DNA of 64,000 bases from Novosphingobium sp. Fuku2-ISO-50 (lineage in GTDB: Bacteria > Pseudomonadota > Alphaproteobacteria > Sphingomonadales > Sphingomonadaceae). The DNA lies in contig NZ_KQ954299.1 in NCBI RefSeq assembly GCF_001519055.1, positions 1 through 64,000 of the forward strand. Reading direction: 5' to 3'. The stretch's first letter is position 1. The number at the start of each line of letters is the position of its first letter. Made by a program: the position numbers and the translations under genes. The notes under the pieces were generated by a model. The model searched no databases. It worked only from the letters and a program-made list of their open reading frames with translations, and was not told the DNA's origin. Shown here one piece after another: positions 10,342 through 18,220 of this stretch.

Positions 10342-11213
10342 TTGTGCGTGCTCCCGCGCGTCAAGGCACGTCCGATGATGTTGGTGGTTAGAACGGCAAC
10401 GGCGATCAGCAAGGCGCCGGCCCAGGCCAGCCGCTGCCAATCGTCATAGGCGCTCATCGCGAATTGAAAGATCGTCGTGGGCATCGAGGCCATCGGCTGG
10501 GTCAGCTTGGTGCTGAGGAACGGATTGCCGAGCGATGTGAACAGGAGCGGCGCGGTTTCGCCGCTGATCCGCGCAAAGCTGAGCAGTGCCCCGGTCATCA
10601 GCCCCGACTTGCTGGCGCGCCAGATGATCGAGCGGATGACATGGCCGCGGTTGGCGCCCAGTGCCATGCCCGCCTCGCGCAGGGCGTTCGGCTGCATGCG
10701 CATGATGTCCTCGGTCGCCCGTGTCGCCACCGGCATGGCCAGCAAAGCCAGCGCCACGCCGCCCGCCGCAGCGGAAAAGCCATGGAACGGCCGCACCAGC
10801 AGTTCATAGACGAACAGGCCGATCAGGATCGACGGGGCCGAAATGAGAATGTCGTTGAGAAAGCGCACGATCGTCGCCAGCTTGGTCCCGTCGCCATATT
10901 CGGCGAGCCAGGTTCCGGCCAGAATGCCGACAAACAGCGCGATGACCATGCCGATCGCGCACATGATGAGCGAGCCGACAATCGCGTTGAGCAGGCCGCC
11001 GGCCATGTCGGGCGCGGGCTGGCTCATCGTGAAGACATGGATGTCGAGCCCGGCAACGCCTTTGACCACCAGCGTTTCGAGAATCAGCGCCAGCGCCGCC
11101 AGGGCAATCGCCGTGGCCAGCCCGGTGAGCCCGAGAAAGATGTAATTGTACAGTTTCCGCCGCGCATGGAGAAAGCGGTCGAAATTTGCGTTGGTGGGTT
11201 TGGAAGCGGTCAT
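10338..11213 (-). CDS. pstA: Phosphate ABC transporter permease PstA
   Basis: Inner-membrane permease of the phosphate importer, pairing with PstC. The 291-residue product has six predicted membrane helices and the binding-protein-dependent permease loop near [21 protein letters not shown] (about 178-198 region). The start overlaps the pstC stop by 4 bases and its stop overlaps pstB by 4 bases, an unbroken coupled operon. Confidence 0.96.
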   Translation of the reverse strand: MTASKPTNANFDRFLHARRKLYNYIFLGLTGLATAIALAALALILETLVVKGVAGLDIHVFTMSQPAPDMAGGLLNAIVGSLIMCAIGMVIALFVGILAGTWLAEYGDGTKLATIVRFLNDILISAPSILIGLFVYELLVRPFHGFSAAAGGVALALLAMPVATRATEDIMRMQPNALREAGMALGANRGHVIRSIIWRASKSGLMTGALLSFARISGETAPLLFTSLGNPFLSTKLTQPMASMPTTIFQFAMSAYDDWQRLAWAGALLIAVAVLTTNIIGRALTRGSTHK

Positions 11214-12220
11214 TTCGGGCCTCCCCGGCCGAGCAGCAGCCGCGCCGTGGCGATCGTGGCGAAAGTGATCAGAAACAGCACCAGCCCCAGCGCGATCAGC
11301 GCGGAAATGTGCATGTCGCCGGTCGCTTCGGTGAATTCGTTGGCGATCGTCGACGAAATGGTCGAGCCCGAATCAAACAGGCTGCCGGGAAAATTGTGCG
11401 AATTGCCGATGATGAACGTCACCGCCATGGTTTCGCCCAGCGCGCGGCCAAGCCCGAGCATGACCGCGCCGATCGCGCTCTTGCGCACATAGGGCAGCAT
11501 GATCCGCATGACGACTTCGCGCTGCGTACAGCCAAGGCCATAAGCCGCTTCGCGCATGTGCGAAGGCACCGACATCAGCAGTTCGCGCAGGATCGCGGCG
11601 ATATAGGGCAGGATCATCACTGCGAGAATCAGCGAGGCGGTAAAGATGTTGGCGCCGTTGGGCACCCCCGAAATCAGCGTTTCCAGCCAGGAACCCGGCG
11701 TTACCGCCATCATCAGCGGCAATTGGACATGCGCCGCAAACCATGGCGCCAGCACAAACAGGCCCCACATGCCGTAAACGATCGAGGGAATCCCCGCGAG
11801 CAGTTCGACCGCGATTGCCAGCCACCGCGCGATCATCTGCGGGCAGATTTCGACAAGGAACACCGCGACGCCGATCGCGACCGGCAATGCCAGCAAAAGC
11901 GCCAGGAACGAGGTGATCAGCGTGCCGACGATCGGCGCTGCGGCCCCGTACTGATCCGCGACCGGATCCCAGGTGCTGGTGGTGAAAAAGCTGATGCCGA
12001 AATGGCTGAGCGCCATCCAGCCGCCCGAAACGAGCGAAAGGACCAGCCCGAGCAGCGTCGCCATCATCACCAGCACGGCGGTAAGGCTCAGCCAGCGAAA
12101 GATATGGTCGCCGCCCGGCTGGCGCGGATCACCCTGCGCGTCGGTGACGCGCAGGGTGTCGTTGCCGGCGGACGCGGCGGCTTGTCCCTGAGGGGGCGGG
12201 GAAGGGGCCGCGACTGCCAT
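11210..12220 (-). CDS. pstC: Phosphate ABC transporter permease PstC
   Basis: Inner-membrane permease of the phosphate importer. The ATG at 12220 (MAVAAPSPPP) lies one base after the pstS stop and gives 336 residues; an in-frame ATG at 12265 would sit inside pstS and is less likely. The N-terminal 45 residues are Ala/Pro/Gln-rich and probably cytoplasmic. Membrane helices and the EAA-type loop REAAYGLGCTQREVVMRIML follow. Its length is typical of PstC proteins with an N-terminal extension. Confidence 0.95.
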   Translation of the reverse strand: MAVAAPSPPPQGQAAASAGNDTLRVTDAQGDPRQPGGDHIFRWLSLTAVLVMMATLLGLVLSLVSGGWMALSHFGISFFTTSTWDPVADQYGAAAPIVGTLITSFLALLLALPVAIGVAVFLVEICPQMIARWLAIAVELLAGIPSIVYGMWGLFVLAPWFAAHVQLPLMMAVTPGSWLETLISGVPNGANIFTASLILAVMILPYIAAILRELLMSVPSHMREAAYGLGCTQREVVMRIMLPYVRKSAIGAVMLGLGRALGETMAVTFIIGNSHNFPGSLFDSGSTISSTIANEFTEATGDMHISALIALGLVLFLITFATIATARLLLGRGGPK

Positions 12221-12221
12221 A

Positions 12222-13259
12222 TCAGTGACCGTTATAGACCGGGCGACCGCCAGCCTTGATTTCATTCGACCACTGGCGACGGATCAGATCCTTCACCGGG
12301 CCGGGCAGCGGCACATAGTCGAGACCGATCGCGGTCTTGTCGCCGGTCTTGTAGGCCCAGTCGAAGAAACGCAGCACGGCGGCGGCACGAGCCGGATTTT
12401 CCGGGTTCTTCGGCACGAGAATGAACGTCGCGCCGCTGATCGGCCAGGCGTTGCGGCCGGGCTGATCGATCAGCATGATGTAGTTGCCGGGGATCTTGCC
12501 CCAGGGCGCGCTTGCGGCGGCTGCGGCAAAGGCGCCGCCGTTCGGCTGCGGAAACTGGCCGACGGCGTTCTGCACCAGCGCGTACGTGACCTTGTCCTTG
12601 CGCGAATAGATATATTCGACATAGCCGATCGAGCCGGGGGTCTGCTTGACGAACGCGGCAACGCCGTCGTTGCCCTTGCCGCCCAGGCCCGTCTTCCAGT
12701 TGACCGAATCATTGGCGCCCACGGTGTTCGCCCAGGCCTGGCTCTTGTGCGCGAGATAGGTCGTGAAGATGAACGTCGTGCCCGAACCGTCCGAACGGTG
12801 GACCACGGTCACCGGCAGGCCGGGCAGGCGCAGGCCCGGATTGATGCGGGTGATCGCCGGATCGTTCCAGCGCGTCACGCGGCCGAGGTACATGTTGGCG
12901 ATGATGTCGCCGGTCAGGTGGAGCTGGCCGGGGTTCACGCCGGGCAGATTGACGATCGGCACGATGCCGCCGACCACGGTCGGAAACTGGCTCAGGCCGT
13001 TCTTGTTGAGATCTTCGATCTTCAACGGCTTGTCGGTCGCGCCGAAATCGACAGTCTTGGCTTCGATCTGGCGAATCCCGCCGCCCGAACCGATCGCCTG
13101 ATAATTGAGTTCGTTGCCGGTCGCGCCTTTGTAGGCCTGCGCCCAGGCGGTGTAGACAGGCGCGGGGAAGGTCGCGCCGGCGCCGGTGAAATTGTCGGCA
13201 TGGGCAGTGCCCGTCAGCGTGACCGCAAGGCCTGCGCCGATGATGAATTGCTTGAGCAT
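12222..13259 (-). CDS. pstS: Periplasmic phosphate-binding protein PstS
   Basis: High-affinity phosphate receptor of the Pst importer, in the periplasm. The ATG at 13259 gives a clean signal peptide MLKQFIIGAGLAVTLTGTAHA with cleavage before DNFTGAGATFP; the AAGGGA upstream fits a ribosome site. Phosphate-contact motifs are visible: GAGATFPAP, IGSGGGIRQIEA, and VVHRSDGSGTTFIFTTYL. About 345 residues, normal size. First gene of pstSCAB-phoU, preceded by a candidate Pho box. Confidence 0.97.
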   Translation of the reverse strand: MLKQFIIGAGLAVTLTGTAHADNFTGAGATFPAPVYTAWAQAYKGATGNELNYQAIGSGGGIRQIEAKTVDFGATDKPLKIEDLNKNGLSQFPTVVGGIVPIVNLPGVNPGQLHLTGDIIANMYLGRVTRWNDPAITRINPGLRLPGLPVTVVHRSDGSGTTFIFTTYLAHKSQAWANTVGANDSVNWKTGLGGKGNDGVAAFVKQTPGSIGYVEYIYSRKDKVTYALVQNAVGQFPQPNGGAFAAAAASAPWGKIPGNYIMLIDQPGRNAWPISGATFILVPKNPENPARAAAVLRFFDWAYKTGDKTAIGLDYVPLPGPVKDLIRRQWSNEIKAGGRPVYNGH

Positions 13260-13352
13260 GGTGTGGTCCCTTGGCTTTAGCACGAAATGTTTGCTGCGTG
13301 AGGCAGCGAGAGGGAACCGCGTCTGCGGCTGAGGTTCTTTGGGAAAATCAGC

Positions 13353-13372
13353 ATAGGACGCGATTATGACAC
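13353..13372 (-). promoter_or_regulatory. Candidate Pho box upstream of pstS
   Basis: Read on the minus strand the site is GTGTCATAATCGCGTCCTAT. The first half matches TGTCAT exactly. The second, 11 bases on, matches 4 of 6 positions (CGTCCT). It lies about 95-115 bases ahead of pstS, where PhoB would act. Confidence 0.5.
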
Positions 13373-13410
13373 TTTTTGCCGTGTTCGGGAATTGGCGTCT
13401 GAAAGGAAAT

Positions 13411-13439
13411 CCCCGGCCGCATCATCGACGCGGCCGGGG
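13411..13439 (-). terminator. Terminator hairpin after the phosphate porin
   Basis: Perfect 10-base arms CCCCGGCCGC and GCGGCCGGGG flank a 9-base loop 6 bases past the porin stop. On the minus strand the stem is followed by ATTTCCTTTC, a weak U-rich tail. It separates the porin transcript from pstS. Confidence 0.75.
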
Positions 13440-13445
13440 GTCGGA

Positions 13446-14891
13446 TCAGAACTTGAAATAGCCGAACAGGCCGACTTCGTCGTACGTGCCGTAGTTGGCG
13501 CCGCCGAGCGTGCCGGTGCCGAGATACTGCGCCGTCATGGTGCCGCCGCCCAGGTTGAAGGTCGTGTCACGCTTGTACGCCAGCGAGATGTCGACCAGCT
13601 TTGCCGGCTGCCACTGTATACCGGCGTTCCAGTAATAGTTGCTCACCGAGGCGCCCGTGGCGATGTTCGGCGTGTAGCGGATCCAGTCTGCGCGACCGAA
13701 AACCTGCCACTTGGGCGTGATATTGTATTGGGCAAATGCCGACCAGCCGTTGTATTTGTCTTCGGTGGTCTTGGTTACGCTCTGCAAATTCTTGGCGTAG
13801 ACATATTCGCCGCCGATGTTGAACAGGGTGTTCTTGAAGCCGAGCGCACCGTCGAGGCGATAGGCAACGTGATCAACCACTGCGCCCTGCACGTTGTTGC
13901 CAAGGCGACCGGTGTAACCGCCGACAGCGGCGTAAAAGCCCTTGTACTGAGCCGACAGGCGACCGTCGACGTCAACCGACTTGGTGACCTTGACGTTGCG
14001 GTAGCCGGTGCCGTTGACCACACCCACCTGATAGCTGAGCAGACCGCCGGCCAGATCGCCGAGAGCGTAGATGCCCCAGTCGGCCGACTGCGCCAGCTTG
14101 TAGTTGTCGGTCAGCGTCATTTCGAGATAGCGGTGTTCGTACTGGCCTTCCATGTACGGGATCCACGCCGTATCGGCCGAACCTGCGCGGATGATCAGCG
14201 CGGGGTCGATCTTCGCCTGGAGGAACGCCTTCTTGATGTACAGGCCCTTGCCCACATCGCCGATCTGGCTGATGGCGCCGGTCGACGTGTTGGCGGTCGG
14301 CGTGTTGTAGTTGCCGAACGCCGTTTCGCCGATCACGTTGCTGATGTCGGTGGTGACGTTGGCTGACCAGACATCGCTGAACTTGTGGTCGACGGTGATG
14401 TAGATCCGCTTCACGTTGAAGCCGGTGCCGTTCGACGGCTGCTTCACGCCATCGGCCTGCTGGTTGATGTTCGAAGCGTTGAAATAGGCCAGCGCGCTGA
14501 CTTTGGTGTCGCCGGCCCAGGCCATCGTGGCGACCTTCTTGTCGGTCTTGGCGGTGGCAACCTGGACCGCTTCGGCCTTGGCAACGGCCGTGTCGGCCTT
14601 GGTCGCGGCGGTTGCTGCGGTCTGCGCGGCGGTGGTCGTTTCGGTCTGCAGCGTGGCGACCTGGGTCTGGGTCTGGGCGGTGGTGTCGTGCTGGGCGCGC
14701 AGTTCGCTGCGCAGCGCGGCGACTTCGGCCTTCAGTTCGTCGACTTCGCTCTTGAGTCCGGCATCCTTGGCCGGGGCGGCTTTGGCATGGCTCTGGTGCG
14801 ACTTGGCGTGCTTCTTTTCGGCGGCGTGCGCGTTGGGCGCGGTGACCGCGCCAAGAGCGACGGCTGCCAGCAAGGCGTGGTGCAATTTCAT
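13446..14891 (-). CDS. Phosphate-selective porin (OprO/OprP family)
   Basis: Outer-membrane trimeric porin for phosphate or polyphosphate uptake. The ATG at 14891 has AGAAGGGG upstream and gives 481 residues with the signal MKLHHALLAAVALGAVTAPNAHA; the open frame extends further upstream but without a signal. After a Lys/His-rich linker, residues about 43-115 form a predicted coiled coil (LKSEVDELKAEVAALRSEL and Ala/Thr-rich heptads). A 16-strand-type barrel follows, ending GLFGYFKF with the C-terminal Phe needed for Bam assembly. Position ahead of pstS supports a Pho-regulon role. Confidence 0.88.
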   Translation of the reverse strand: MKLHHALLAAVALGAVTAPNAHAAEKKHAKSHQSHAKAAPAKDAGLKSEVDELKAEVAALRSELRAQHDTTAQTQTQVATLQTETTTAAQTAATAATKADTAVAKAEAVQVATAKTDKKVATMAWAGDTKVSALAYFNASNINQQADGVKQPSNGTGFNVKRIYITVDHKFSDVWSANVTTDISNVIGETAFGNYNTPTANTSTGAISQIGDVGKGLYIKKAFLQAKIDPALIIRAGSADTAWIPYMEGQYEHRYLEMTLTDNYKLAQSADWGIYALGDLAGGLLSYQVGVVNGTGYRNVKVTKSVDVDGRLSAQYKGFYAAVGGYTGRLGNNVQGAVVDHVAYRLDGALGFKNTLFNIGGEYVYAKNLQSVTKTTEDKYNGWSAFAQYNITPKWQVFGRADWIRYTPNIATGASVSNYYWNAGIQWQPAKLVDISLAYKRDTTFNLGGGTMTAQYLGTGTLGGANYGTYDEVGLFGYFKF

Positions 14892-14944
14892 GTGGGCCCC
14901 TTCTGCATTTATCGATTGATGCAGGCGCCCGGTATGGGCCCCAT

Positions 14945-14962
14945 GTTGCCGTTTTGTGACAA
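14945..14962 (-). promoter_or_regulatory. Weak candidate Pho box upstream of the porin
   Basis: Minus-strand TTGTCACAAAACGGCAAC has one good half (TTGTCAC), an A-rich spacer and a poor second half. It lies about 55-70 bases before the porin start. The match is suggestive only. Confidence 0.3.
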
Positions 14963-15138
14963 GCGGGCGGAGGCGCCATGGATGCGCGCCGACGTCTTGC
15001 GGCTGTGTCCGCAAAGCCACAACTGCCCATGCGGAGCGCCTTGCCGAATTGACATATAAATGAAATATATCAGGTGGTTGCCGGGGGGATTCGCAAGCGT
15101 CTCTGGCCAATTCGGATGGTCGCAAGCGCGCCTGGAAG

Positions 15139-15390
15139 GTGCTGGCGGCGCTCACCCGGCAAGGCTCCGAGGCGGCGTTTGCAATGCGTCCGGCGAGGGA
15201 AATGTTGCAAAACCTTGCGCCGCGCGCGATCGGGGCGCTGCTCTCGGGGCAAGGCCCGCATGCGATATACCTCTATAAGGCCATGGCCGAACGGGGCCGC
15301 ACGCGAATCACCCAAAGGATCGGACCGGCGCATTGGCAATGGTTTGCGCAGGCAATTGCCTCCGTTTTGCGACCTATCAGCCCCGGTTAA
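15139..15390 (+). CDS. Possible small hypothetical protein
   Basis: A GTG-started frame of 83 residues, possibly extending in frame upstream to about 15064. It encodes a helical, basic product with regular hydrophobic spacing (AWKVLAALTRQGSEAAF, GPHAIYLYKAMAERG, GPAHWQWFAQAIASVL). Third codon positions are mostly G or C, as in real genes here. I do not recognise a family and see no good ribosome site. It is divergent from the porin and upstream of the DUF11 cluster; it could be a remnant. Confidence 0.4.
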   Translation: MLAALTRQGSEAAFAMRPAREMLQNLAPRAIGALLSGQGPHAIYLYKAMAERGRTRITQRIGPAHWQWFAQAIASVLRPISPG

Positions 15391-15510
15391 CCCGGTTTCA
15401 CTCCCCGCAAGCAGATGGGTGTCGGAAAAAAGGTATGTAAAACAGAAATTTGTACTATTTGGTGCGTGGCTAACGAGCTCTTAACCACATCGTACTTATA
15501 CCCAGTACCC
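15391..15510 (+). other. Leader ahead of the DUF11 cluster
   Basis: A relatively AT-rich stretch (AAAAAAGGTATGTAAAACAG, then TTTGTACTATTTGG) that probably holds the promoter of the DUF11 gene set. No Shine-Dalgarno sequence is visible before 15511, so initiation may be leaderless or structured. Confidence 0.4.
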
Positions 15511-16485
15511 ATGAAACGGATGCGCTACCTTTTGGCTGCCGGAGCGGCCACCGCCGGACTCGTTGGGGGAACCTCGGCTTATGCTGCCGGGACTCTGGCG
15601 GGGACCCTGATTCAAAACACAGCCAACGCGACCTTTTCGAGCGGGTCGGGCACGAGCACGATTCAGTCGAATACCGTCACGGTCAAGGTCGATCAGTTGG
15701 TCGGTGTCGCCGTGACCGCGCTGACCAGCACGCCCGCGACGATCGGTACGACGGCGGCGACCCTGATCTATCAGGTTACCAATACCGGCAACGGCGCCGA
15801 CAGCTTTGATCTGACCGGCGCGCCCAATGTCAGCGGCAATGCCTTCAATGCCACGCTGCAGACAGTGGCCATCGATACCAACGGCAACGGCGTCTATGAT
15901 CCCGGCGTCGACACGGTGATCACCAATGGCGCGGCGAGCCAGACCCTGGCGCCCGATGCCTCGATCAAGGTCTTTCTGATCGCGGCCGCGCCGACCACGG
16001 CTACCGACACCCAGACTTCGCAAGTGCGCCTTACCGCGACCTCGGTTACCGGCTCGGGCACGCCGGGAACGTTGCTTGCCGGCAAGGGCGTCGGCGGGGT
16101 CGATGCCGTGGTCGGCGCGTCGGGCGGGACGGCCAATGCGCTGGCGGGCCTGATCGCGAGCCTCGCCACAGTCACGCTGACCAAGTCGGCAACGATTGCC
16201 GATCCTTATGGTGGAACCAATCCGGTTCCCGGAGCAACCGTTACCTATACCATCGTGTCGCATGTCACAGGGTCCGGCACCGCGACCGGCCTGCAAGTCA
16301 CCGACACGTTTCCGACCGGGACGACGTACCAGGCCAGTTCGCTGACGCTGGGCGGAACGGCGCTGACCGACGCCGCCGACAGCGACGCGGGGACGGCCAC
16401 ATCGACCGGCATCACCGTGACGCTCGGCAATGTTGCCGGCGGCAGCGCGGACAAGACGATCGCTTTCAAAGTCAAGATCAACTGA
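15511..16485 (+). CDS. Exported DUF11-type repeat protein
   Basis: Predicted secreted or surface protein of 324 residues. The ATG at 15511 starts a signal peptide (MKRMRYLLAAGAATAGLVGG... cleaved near AYAA). The mature protein opens with GTLAGTLIQNTANATFSS, the start typical of DUF11 proteins. Near residue 121 a DTNGNGVYDPG stretch resembles a Ca-binding loop. A DUF11 Ig-like domain is at the C terminus (SATIADPYGGTNPVPGATVTYT to IAFKVKIN). First gene of a same-strand set with three more exported proteins; the next start is 11 bases on. Structural or adhesive role is inferred; no enzyme motif is visible. Confidence 0.75.
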   Translation: MKRMRYLLAAGAATAGLVGGTSAYAAGTLAGTLIQNTANATFSSGSGTSTIQSNTVTVKVDQLVGVAVTALTSTPATIGTTAATLIYQVTNTGNGADSFDLTGAPNVSGNAFNATLQTVAIDTNGNGVYDPGVDTVITNGAASQTLAPDASIKVFLIAAAPTTATDTQTSQVRLTATSVTGSGTPGTLLAGKGVGGVDAVVGASGGTANALAGLIASLATVTLTKSATIADPYGGTNPVPGATVTYTIVSHVTGSGTATGLQVTDTFPTGTTYQASSLTLGGTALTDAADSDAGTATSTGITVTLGNVAGGSADKTIAFKVKIN

Positions 16486-16496
16486 GGATATTCGAC

Positions 16497-16973
16497 ATGC
16501 GCAAATTTTCCCGTAACGTCGTGACCGCACTGGTGGTCCTGGCTGCTACGCCGGCGCTGGCGCTTGCCGCGCCCGGCGCCGTTTCGCTCGAAAGCTCGAT
16601 CAAGCTCGACAAAGTGGTGACCGAAAAGGGGCAGACCCACCATGAATATGTCGCGCCGCAAAAGGTCGTGCCGGGCAATCATCTGCTGTTTGTGACCAGC
16701 TACCGCAATACCGGTGACAAGCCGGTCGATCATTTCGTGGTCACCAACCCGGTTCCTTCACCGGTTGCGCTCGAAAGCGCCGGGGCCGACAATTTCGACG
16801 TTTCGATCGATGGCGGCAAGACCTGGGGCAAATTGTCCCAGTTGTCGGTCACCAAGCCGGGCGCATCCGCGCGCGCCGCAGAAGCTGCCGATGTCACGCA
16901 TGTCCGCTGGGTGATCCCCGTGATCGCTCCGGGTGCGGCCGGCACGCTTGAATATCACGCCGTGGTCCGCTGA
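16497..16973 (+). CDS. Small exported protein with a DUF11-like fold
   Basis: 158 residues with a signal peptide ending near ALALAA. The mature part (SSIKLDKVVTEKGQTHHEY, VPGNHLLFVTSYRNTGDKP, VVTNPVPSPVALES, GTLEYHAVVR) has the alternating beta pattern of a single DUF11/Ig-like domain. It carries an internal GGKTWGKLSQL strand. I recall similar small partners next to large DUF11 proteins in Deinococcus, but cannot verify homology here. Likely a periplasmic or surface subunit or chaperone-like partner. Good ribosome site GAGGAT precedes the ATG. Confidence 0.7.
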   Translation: MRKFSRNVVTALVVLAATPALALAAPGAVSLESSIKLDKVVTEKGQTHHEYVAPQKVVPGNHLLFVTSYRNTGDKPVDHFVVTNPVPSPVALESAGADNFDVSIDGGKTWGKLSQLSVTKPGASARAAEAADVTHVRWVIPVIAPGAAGTLEYHAVVR

Positions 16974-16999
16974 GCGAACCTCGATTTCGAAGAGCCTTC

Positions 17000-17031
17000 G
17001 GTCCGCGGGCGTGATGTTCGGGGTGCGGACC
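17000..17031 (+). terminator. Hairpin between DUF11-cluster genes
   Basis: GGTCCGC at 17000-17006 pairs with GCGGACC at 17025-17031. It stands 26 bases after one cluster gene and 33 before the next. The tail (AGTTTCTAAC) is not a strong U-run, so it may attenuate or stabilise rather than terminate. Confidence 0.4.
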
Positions 17032-17064
17032 AGTTTCTAACGCTTTGTAATTCAGGAGAATACC

Positions 17065-18159
17065 ATGAAACACGCCAGCAAGTGGCTGGGCGTGGCGAGC
17101 ACGGTTGTGCTTGCCGCTCTGGGGGCGAGCCCTGCCTATGCGACAGGGACCCTTGCCGGGACCACGATTACCAATACCGCCAACATCAGCTACTCGGTCA
17201 ACTCGATCGCGCAGACCGGTGCGACCGCGTCGAACGCGGTGGTCGTCGACCGCAAGGTGATCTTCACCGTAACCGGCGCGGCGAGCACCACCACGGTGAC
17301 GCCGGGCCAGACGGTGGCCTATGACGCCTTTACCCTGCTCAACAGTTCGAACGACACGCTCGACTTTGCGCTGTCGACCGCCAACCAGACGACTGGCGCA
17401 AGCGCCGCGCATGGCGGCACCGACGCTTTCGATGTGACCGGCTTTACGTATTACATCGATACGAACGGCAACGGCGTCTACGATCCGGGCACCGATCAGG
17501 CGATCACCTATCTTGACGAAGTGGCGCCCGATACGTCGAAGACGGTGTTCGTTGTTGCCAGCGTGCCGCTGGCCGCGACCAATACCCAGGTTGCCGGCGT
17601 CGTGCTGACCGCGACTGCGCAAATGGGCGGGGCAAGCGGCACCGAAGGGGCCACGCTGACCAACACCAACGGCACGGCATGGACGCCGGGCACTGTGCAG
17701 ACCGTGTTTGCCGATGCAGCGGGTGCAACCGACGCTCAGTATGACGGAAAGTATTCGGCCAAGGGTGACTATACCGTTTACGCACCTGTTCTGACGCTCA
17801 GCAAGTTGTCGACAGTCATTTCCGACCCGATCAACGGGACGTCCAACCCCAAGGCAATCCCCGGGGCGACGGTTGAATACTGCATCGTGGTGCAGAATGC
17901 GACCGGCGGCGCGCCGACCACTGCCTTGTCGGTGAGCGATCCCTTGCCGACGCAGGTCACCTATCTGTCGAGCTATGGCATCATGCTCAACGGGACGTAC
18001 ACCGGCACGACCTGCAATTCCGACGGGACCGCCGGGACCGGATCGAACAGCAGCTTTGCTTCGGCAACGACGGGTAACAACGGCACGGTGAACGGCACGC
18101 TCAACAACGTGTCGGCTGGTGGCGCGACCACCATGCGTTTCCGCGTAACGATCAACTAA
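17065..18159 (+). CDS. Exported DUF11-type repeat protein
   Basis: 364 residues, paralogous to the protein at 15511. The signal peptide ends near AYATG, and the mature start GTLAGTTITNTANISYS matches its paralogue. It again has DTNGNGVYDPG (about residue 131). A C-terminal DUF11 domain (KLSTVISDPINGTSNPKAIP) shares its distinctive opening with the adhesin at 23390. A clear AGGAGA ribosome site precedes the ATG. Likely a surface-fibre or cell-surface structural protein; no catalytic motif seen. Confidence 0.75.
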   Translation: MKHASKWLGVASTVVLAALGASPAYATGTLAGTTITNTANISYSVNSIAQTGATASNAVVVDRKVIFTVTGAASTTTVTPGQTVAYDAFTLLNSSNDTLDFALSTANQTTGASAAHGGTDAFDVTGFTYYIDTNGNGVYDPGTDQAITYLDEVAPDTSKTVFVVASVPLAATNTQVAGVVLTATAQMGGASGTEGATLTNTNGTAWTPGTVQTVFADAAGATDAQYDGKYSAKGDYTVYAPVLTLSKLSTVISDPINGTSNPKAIPGATVEYCIVVQNATGGAPTTALSVSDPLPTQVTYLSSYGIMLNGTYTGTTCNSDGTAGTGSNSSFASATTGNNGTVNGTLNNVSAGGATTMRFRVTIN

Positions 18160-18220
18160 GGCGAACGGGCCGGGGGGCGGGCGGATCTTGCCGCATCGCC
18201 TCCCGACCGTTTTCGACACG

